Part shown: positions 60,301 to 64,000 of the stretch, piece after piece | Layout of the letters: every line of letters begins with the position of its first letter | How positions within the stretch are numbered: the first letter of the stretch is position 1 | Assembly: GCF_000003815.2 (NCBI RefSeq) | Contig: NC_049980.1 | Coordinates: 30,993,045 to 31,057,044 of the forward strand | Reading direction: 5' to 3' | Source: Branchiostoma floridae | Taxonomy: Eukaryota; Chordata; Leptocardii; Amphioxiformes; Branchiostomatidae | Length of the DNA: 64,000 nt | Notes under the pieces: generated by a model | What the model saw: the letters and a program-made list of their open reading frames with translations, nothing else | What the model was told of the DNA's origin: nothing | The model's database searches: none | Position numbers and translations under genes: made by a program

Positions 60301-63298
60301 CTGTAACCATGGTTACGAACTGACCGGTGCCTCTGATTTGACCTGCCTGTCTAACCAAACATGGAGTGATGCTGTCCCAACATGCACACGTAAGAGTTAT
60401 ACAATATGGTTTAGGAGCACATGTTCTTTGCACATACGTTATCTAACGGACGGTCACAAGAATTGACCTAATTGCTTGTTTGCAATAGCCTTTGACCATA
60501 TTCCACCAAGTAGTAAGCGAATAATAAATGTGTGTCATTCATGTATTTATTACAGCCGTGCATTTAAGTGTCTGCCATTTATTTGATATTTATTTATTCC
60601 AGCCGTACAGTGTCAGCCATTGACAGCTCCAGCAAATGGAGCATTGAGCTCAGCCGGCTCCACCTCATATCAGGGCGTGATACAGTTTACTTGTGACCTG
60701 GGATACGAGCTAGTCGGAGCCTCCAGTGTGACGTGCCAGGCTGACCAGACGTGGAGTGATGCTGTTCCAACATGCACACGTAAGAGTTTGTAAACCATGT
60801 GTACAATATGATATGGGAACACATGTTCTTTGTACAAAATTAGTGGACGGTCGCAAGAATTGAACTAATTGCCTGTTTTTGATAGTCCATAGCCATATAC
60901 CGTCACGTAACAAGTAAATAATAAAATGTGTTGCCGTGCAATTTGGTTTGATTGCAAATTGACTGATTTATTCCAGCCGTACAGTGCCAACCATTGACAG
61001 CCCCAGCAAATGGAGCATTGAGCTCAGCCGGCTCCACCTCATATCAGGATGCGGTACAGTTCACCTGTGACCTGGGGTACGAGCTAGTCGGAGCCTCCAT
61101 TTTGACGTGTCAGGTTGACCAGACATGGAGTGATGCAGTCCCAACATGCACAGGTAGGACAGTTAAAGTATCAGGAGATAAACGTTCATTCAAAAGATGG
61201 TCGAATGTAAACTGTATAAAGACAAGTATGCTTGAGTTGAGATTAACACGGTCAAATCAAATGGTTGTAAAGCTGAACGGGCGTTAAAGACATACAATGA
61301 CAGATTTTCATAGTTGCGACTCCTACATTAAGTGTAATAATGGTATCATCTATTTACTTGTGCTTCAGTTACAGCCTGTGTTCACGGTGAGAGCTTGGCT
61401 CTCACAGACTCTGTAACAGAGGGATACATCGTGTCACCCAACTACCCTGGCAACTACCCAAACGACGCCAACTGTTATTGGACAATCACTGCTCCCTCGG
61501 CCATCCGGCTGGAGTTTGTGGAGACGTTTGCCATTGAAGATGGTCCTAAGTATGTGAATCACACATTCCTCTTGTATCAATATTTCATGTATTTCATCCC
61601 CAACATCAGAAAGAGAACGATCCCGTTGTATTGATTATCTGATGCTCCGTGATTTGTGTACTAAACAATTTGCGCAAACGAATCAAACGAATTTGCGCAA
61701 TATGAATTCTCTGGTAATAACTGGATCAATTTTAATGTTTATCTATGTACGAGTCACAAACTTTACCTTCTGTTTGAAATATTCAGTTGCCAGTTCGATT
61801 ATGTCCGAGTCTTCGATGGACAATTTACTACTTCTCCCGTCTTGGACACATTCTGTGGAACCGAACTTCCCCCGACGGTGCGGTCGGTTGGCAACGTCAT
61901 GACAGTTCAGCTCCGCACAGACGGCAGTGTGCAACATGCAGGGTTCAAAGCAGAGTATAGCATAGGTACTTGATTCATGTTATACCTGCGCTGACTAGCG
62001 GCAGTTCTGGTTCGGTATTTTGTGATAGCCTACGAAATTCTATTTGTATCAAACAGGCTTTTATCTGGTACCATGGTAATTAAAACGTGCTGTGTAATGA
62101 TATTCCAATCTTACACCCTTTACAAATGCAACTTTGCATTCCAAACATTTACCCCTTTTTAGCTTTACGGTGCACCACGCCGTCGGCCCCAATTAACGGA
62201 GCGCTGAGTCCTACCGGACCGAACCACTACCAGGGCGACCAGGTCACGTTCACCTGTAACCAGGGCTACGAGCTAGATGGAGCCTCAAGCGTGACGTGCC
62301 AAGCTGACCAAGCATGGAGTGATGCTGTTCCATCATGCATACGTAAGACAATTCAAAGTATTAGGGCAGCTGTTTTGAACATGCATTTAGAGGACCGTCA
62401 AAAGAATGAAAAATCGAAAAAAAGCCTGTCAAAGCCTCTCTCTCTCAAAATAAGAGACCATTTGCAACAGTTTATTGACGAGATTTTGGTAGGCAGTTGA
62501 GACAGTTGTGTAAAAGAAAGCTCCAATATCGCTCAACCTGATGGTTTTTTCGGGGGGGGGGCATTAATTATTTTTTGCTGCTCCTGTTTTACTGTATATT
62601 AGCCAATATAGATTACAGGATCGGACTGTGTCCGGGTTAATCAAATGGCTGTAATGTTGTAAGGATGTTGAAGATTTATGGTTCTGTTCAACTGACAGGC
62701 TTTCATTTGTCACAGGGTTAAGTCTCACTTTTGTTTATTTGTGCGCCAGTTACAGCTTGCCTTAATGGCGAGAACGTGACTCTCACAAACACAGTAACAG
62801 AAGGGTACATCATGTCACCCAAGTACCCTCACAACTACCCAAATAACGCCGACTGTTATTGGACAATCACTGCACCCTCGGCCATTCAGTTGGAGTTTGT
62901 GGAGACGTTTGACATCGAGTACTATGAAGGATACAGGTGTGTGTGCCACGTGAGATATCCATCATTCACCCGGTCCTAAGTACGTAACAATGACTTTGTG
63001 TGCCAACAACTTGATCAATACCAACATTCAAAAGATTCCATCCATGTACACATAGAAAGCATTTGACTGAATTAACGAGTCACTTCTGTTACTTGTGCCT
63101 GGATTATTCAGTTGCCAGTACGATTATGTACGAGTCTTCGACGGACAATTGAGTGCTTCTTCCGTCTTGGGCACATTCTGTGGAACCACCCATCCTCCGA
63201 CTCTACGGACGGTCGGCAACGTCATGATAGTTCAGTTCCATACGGACTGGAGCGAGCAACGTGTAGGCTTTAAGGCCAAGTACAGCATCGGTGAATAG
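47062..63298 (+). CDS. Gene B: secreted MAM/F5-8C/EGF/sushi/CUB mosaic protein (28 exons, 1,494 aa)
   Basis: Exons: 47062-47293, 50044-50207, 50770-50880, 51227-51317, 51775-51964, 52262-52367, 52741-52873, 53610-53747, 54252-54383, 54757-54899, 55318-55417, 55731-55844, 56165-56278, 56577-56753, 57021-57197, 57615-57795, 58025-58209, 58643-58819, 59407-59590, 59881-60068, 60210-60389, 60603-60779, 60977-61153, 61369-61549, 61787-61965, 62163-62342, 62750-62936, 63112-63298. All phases match and the total is divisible by three. Architecture: signal peptide, MAM, F5/8C, MAM, EGF2, sushi2, CUB, sushi, CUB, sushi3, CUB, sushi, CUB. The set resembles complement-, neuropilin- and CSMD-type extracellular recognition proteins, but I know no exact match. 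It ends at TAG after CUB4 unless GT at 63291 is a donor; no transmembrane segment was found. A surface or secreted adhesion or immune-recognition role is inferred. Confidence 0.85.
47750..48165 (-). mobile_element. 5'-truncated LINE: reverse transcriptase C-terminus and 3' UTR
   Basis: Minus-strand translation from about 48087 to a stop at 47893-47895 gives KLHAFKYQSYQRRIDVFEI, EEWNLLSPSTVGASSL and YSFKERLQIDVQKLG, the conserved end of many non-LTR reverse transcriptases. A 3' UTR block with tandem ataaccgccc(t/a)tcggcg, acacaccagctt copies follows at 47760-47855. Confidence 0.75.
48792..49222 (+). repeat. Minisatellite of 11-bp half-units (about 430 bp)
   Basis: About 39 tandem copies of an 11-bp unit in two main forms, GGTAGCTCAGT and GGTCACTCAAT, which mostly alternate to give a 22-bp higher-order period, with ggttgctcagt as a third form. 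The right end (49150-49222) is more diverged. It lies in gene B intron 1 and gives false ORFs. Confidence 0.95.
50044..50880 (+). CDS. Gene B MAM1 middle exons
   Basis: Two exons (164 and 111 nt) that together equal the 275-nt single exon of gene A MAM4. They are separated by a phase-0 intron after RVGE. The donor is gtatgt and the acceptor attcag. Confidence 0.82.
51030..51130 (-). repeat. Retroelement 3' fragment (family of 31896-31990)
   Basis: Contains gaagctcaaatcagctgctt and ttcattgagattatgagaga, diverged relatives of the block at 31907-31950. It lies in the MAM1 intron. Confidence 0.45.
51775..52873 (+). CDS. Gene B F5/8 type C (discoidin) domain (3 exons)
   Basis: Exons 51775-51964, 52262-52367 and 52741-52873 (phases 1, 2, 0 and 1). 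Motifs: CNVPLGMASRWITDDQITAS at the start, SSARLHGNGCWIP, SSWLQVEFAMTMILTGIR, the FRTGWITKYMVEYSE strand, NFDADSVVEHMF, then QAQRIRLTPLQF and LRLEVIGC at the end. The first and last Cys form the expected domain-closing disulfide. This fold binds phospholipid, glycans or protein ligands in coagulation factors, neuropilins and MFG-E8. Confidence 0.9.
52965..53400 (+). mobile_element. SINE family 1 copy in gene B intron
   Basis: A B-box-like gttcgaaacc at 52987-52996, then cgatcttgtgcccttgggaa, gggccgtccctc and cgttaaagaaccc blocks shared with 585-900. An extra GC-rich segment (53200-53400) is not present in the 585 copy. Confidence 0.65.
53610..55417 (+). CDS. Gene B MAM domain 2 (4 exons)
   Basis: Exons 53610-53747 (CTFDSSPCGYIRN, TSDHTAG), 54252-54383 (FLLADATGRHADDTAIL, CVEFFYHMNSPAV), 54757-54899 (ALNVFLKRDVMPLAEAV, GDGWRRGGVEVTV) and 55318-55417 (VVFQAIIGQGD, GDIGLDDVTVREG). 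The split of the middle segment is phase 1 after PAV, different from MAM1. The two pieces (132+143) again sum to 275 nt. Confidence 0.87.
55731..55844 (+). CDS. Gene B EGF-like domain 1 exon
   Basis: A 114-nt phase 1-1 exon: FDDCLSSPCLNNGTCTDG, then CTCGEQFYGRNCEH. Confidence 0.88.
56165..56278 (+). CDS. Gene B EGF-like domain 2 exon (calcium-binding type)
   Basis: A 114-nt phase 1-1 exon: DIDDCKSAPCLNNGTCIDG, then CICSDAFYGGDCEI. The DIDDC opening suits Ca2+ binding. Confidence 0.88.
56577..56753 (+). CDS. Gene B sushi (CCP) domain 1 exon
   Basis: A 177-nt phase 1-1 exon with four cysteines and the sushi Trp: VQCSPLTAPVHGALSP, FTCNQGYELIGASSTTCQ, WSDSVPTC. The following 267-nt intron is open in frame (see findings). 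Confidence 0.9.
57021..57197 (+). CDS. Gene B sushi domain 2 exon
   Basis: A 177-nt phase 1-1 exon: VQCPALTAPDNGQLSSVG, FTCDEGYDLNGALSVTCQ, WSDAIPTC. Confidence 0.9.
57615..58209 (+). CDS. Gene B CUB domain 1 (2 exons)
   Basis: Exon 57615-57795 (SVTEGYITSPYYPGNYPI, CNWTITAPSAIQLDFV, FDIEYGPT) and exon 58025-58209 (CPYDYVRVFEG, LGTFCGSSLPVPPTVRTVG, MIVQFHSDYSEQKAGFRAKY). It is joined by a phase-2 intron before the second-half Cys. All four CUB domains use this split. The Glu/Tyr-rich and Asp-bearing loops fit a calcium-binding CUB. Confidence 0.9.
58643..58819 (+). CDS. Gene B sushi domain 3 exon
   Basis: A 177-nt phase 1-1 exon: PCPALTAPANGALSSVG, VTCNQGYEPVGGFTLTCQ, WSNAVPTC. Confidence 0.9.
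59407..60068 (+). CDS. Gene B CUB domain 2 (2 exons)
   Basis: Exons 59407-59590 (ACLHGENLALTDSVTEGY, SPNYPDGNYPSNADCLW, FEIEFYEG) and 59881-60068 (PCYDYVKVFDGRISPSFVLG, VRTVGNVMKVQFHTDSD, YTGFRAKYSI). The second exon starts ctt gcc t before tgc, giving GLPC rather than the CxYDY start of the other copies, so its acceptor is a little less certain. Confidence 0.86.
60210..60389 (+). CDS. Gene B sushi domain 4 exon
   Basis: A 180-nt phase 1-1 exon: PCLSTLTAPTNGELSSTG, FTCNHGYELTGASDLTC, WSDAVPTC. Its downstream intron resembles those after sushi 5. Confidence 0.9.
60603..60779 (+). CDS. Gene B sushi domain 5 exon
   Basis: A 177-nt phase 1-1 exon: VQCQPLTAPANGALSSAG, FTCDLGYELVGASSVTCQ, WSDAVPTC. 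Nearly identical to sushi 6. Confidence 0.92.
60977..61153 (+). CDS. Gene B sushi domain 6 exon
   Basis: A 177-nt phase 1-1 exon starting 374 bp after the sushi 5 exon and differing from it at only a few residues (V/D, S/I, A/V changes). A recent tandem duplicate. Confidence 0.92.
61369..61965 (+). CDS. Gene B CUB domain 3 (2 exons)
   Basis: Exons 61369-61549 (ACVHGESLALTDSVTEGY, PNYPGNYPNDANCYW, FAIEDGPK) and 61787-61965 (CQFDYVRVFDGQFT, VLDTFCGTELPPTVRSVG, MTVQLRTDGSVQHAGF). FAIED replaces the usual FDIEYYE, so a calcium-loop acid is altered. GT becomes DT in LDTFCG. Confidence 0.89.
62163..62342 (+). CDS. Gene B sushi domain 7 exon
   Basis: A 180-nt phase 1-1 exon: LRCTTPSAPINGALSPTG, FTCNQGYELDGASSVTCQ, WSDAVPSC. 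Confidence 0.9.
62750..63298 (+). CDS. Gene B CUB domain 4 and probable C-terminus (2 exons)
   Basis: Exons 62750-62936 (ACLNGENVTLTNTVTEGY, SPKYPHNYPNNADCYW, FDIEYYEGY) and 63112-63298 (CQYDYVRVFDGQLSASSVLG, HPPTLRTVGNVMIVQFHTDW, GFKAKYSIGE, stop TAG 63296-63298). All earlier CUB second exons end with a phase-1 donor at exactly this point, and gtgaat at 63291 could be one. If it is used, the gene continues. An AATAAA at 63318 lies just downstream of the stop. Confidence 0.84.
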
Positions 63299-63780
63299 TG
63301 CACTCTCTTTTTTATCAATAAAATCCAGCACAACACCATCTCCGTCCCCCACACCTCTAGTCTCGTCCCAGCAGCTCGGTGCTCCCGCCGCACTAATCAT
63401 GCTCTCAGGCTGCAGACCATCGCGTTTAAGACCAGACCAACTACTACAGGCTCTTGTTAGTCTTCCCGGGGATCCCTCGGACCATCAACAAAGAGTGAAT
63501 GAATTTGAGTCTGGTTTGGCGGAGGCGGAGTCCCTCTCCTAGTTCAAACTGAGCTGGGACGGGCTTTGCTGCACTGAGCTGCCCCCGTCCATTGTACATA
63601 ATGTTAATGTGTGTGTTGTAACATCACTAAATTACACTTGTCCTGTGTTGCACATGTCCACGTCCTTTCCCGTTACTACCCTTTGTCTACACATGCACTA
63701 ATATTGGTCATTCCACAGCTGCTGGAAATCCACCTTATGGGCTAAGCATTACCGAAGATGATGATGATAATCAATATAGT
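63299..63780 (+). repeat. Probable retroelement 3' region after gene B
   Basis: A moderately GC-rich stretch, unlike the introns nearby, ending in a gatgatgatgat simple tail at 63760-63771. It contains a frame of about 80 codons (DHQQRVNEFESGLAEAESL) with no recognised domain. The layout suggests the 3' end of a plus-strand LINE, but no reverse-transcriptase motif is left. Confidence 0.4.
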
Positions 63781-63802
63781 CTGGGGGATATACATCAATG
63801 TT

Positions 63803-63905
63803 CTTACATTTCACCTGCAACCAGGGGCACGAGCTATATATAGAAGGTGCTTACAGCGTGTCAGGCTGATCAGACACGGAGTAATCTCACGCCAACGTAA
63901 CATGC
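63803..63905 (+). pseudogene. Decayed sushi (CCP) exon
   Basis: The DNA aligns by eye with the second half of the gene B sushi exons: tttcacctgcaaccagggg, cacgagct, a cagcgtg block, then caggctgatcagacacgga. It has indels, so no frame spans it, and the second-half TGC codons and the splice donor are lost. This is a relic of a further CCP unit. Confidence 0.75.
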
Positions 63906-64000
63906 GTTTTCGTGGTGTTAAGTTCCTATTTCGTTGAAATTGGCCATTCCCGGAAATTGTGTCTTGTGCTGCGCAACTTTGCTTAGGCCAAAGAGTTTAT

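Noticed and set aside
63291-63542. 83-codon ORF after gene B as an extra exon
   Set aside because: Frame and composition do not match any module; the stretch looks like the 3' end of a retroelement.

Overview
This window looks like invertebrate-chordate nuclear DNA, most likely amphioxus (Branchiostoma). That assignment is an inference. It rests on intron-dense genes built from shuffled extracellular modules (MAM, EGF, F5/8C, sushi, CUB), tandem CYP4-type P450s, and many kinds of small transposon, including a 5S-rRNA-derived SINE. There is no bacterial gene organisation. All exons below were placed by hand from splice sites, domain homology and intron phase; no transcript or database search was available.

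Layout. (1) 342-39216, + strand: the 3' part of a type I membrane protein (gene A). Order in the window: MAM, EGF, EGF, MAM, EGF, MAM, EGF x4, MAM, Thr/Ser/Pro-rich stalk, transmembrane helix, and a cytoplasmic tail with an NPLY motif. The 5' end lies left of the window. (2) Inside one 22.2-kb intron of gene A (7863-30111), on the opposite strand, sit two complete 12-exon tandem cytochrome P450 genes of CYP4F-like type (8910-15053, 516 aa; 18112-28107, 520 aa). The intron splits the second MAM domain inside what is one exon in the first and third MAM domains. (3) 39217-47061: intergenic, AT-rich, with tandem duplications, two adjoining MITEs, a SINE and LINE 3' ends, and no convincing gene. 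(4) 47062-63298, + strand: gene B, a signal peptide followed by MAM, F5/8C, MAM, EGF x2, sushi x2, CUB, sushi, CUB, sushi x3, CUB, sushi, CUB. Its 28 exons sum to an exact open frame of 1,494 codons if it ends at the TAG after CUB4. A decayed sushi exon lies further downstream at 63803-63905.

Mobile DNA. LINE 1 (3125-6830, minus) has a 12-bp target duplication, is 5'-truncated and frameshifted, and carries a second LINE fragment with its own 10-bp duplication. A 4.5-kb element with 169-bp terminal inverted repeats and TA flanks (18442-22973) occupies the last intron of the second P450. It contains a LINE with an intact 957-codon endonuclease/reverse-transcriptase ORF. A 575-bp deleted mariner lies 11 bp inside intron 1 of the same P450. 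There are also four MITE-like inverted-repeat elements, tRNA-type SINEs, a 5S-type SINE, a minisatellite and several microsatellites.

How the genes may work together (inference): genes A and B are neighbouring, same-strand, MAM-containing cell-surface or secreted proteins that probably share ancestry through module shuffling. The P450s are functionally unrelated guests in an intron of gene A, and transcription of gene A must pass through them in antisense.
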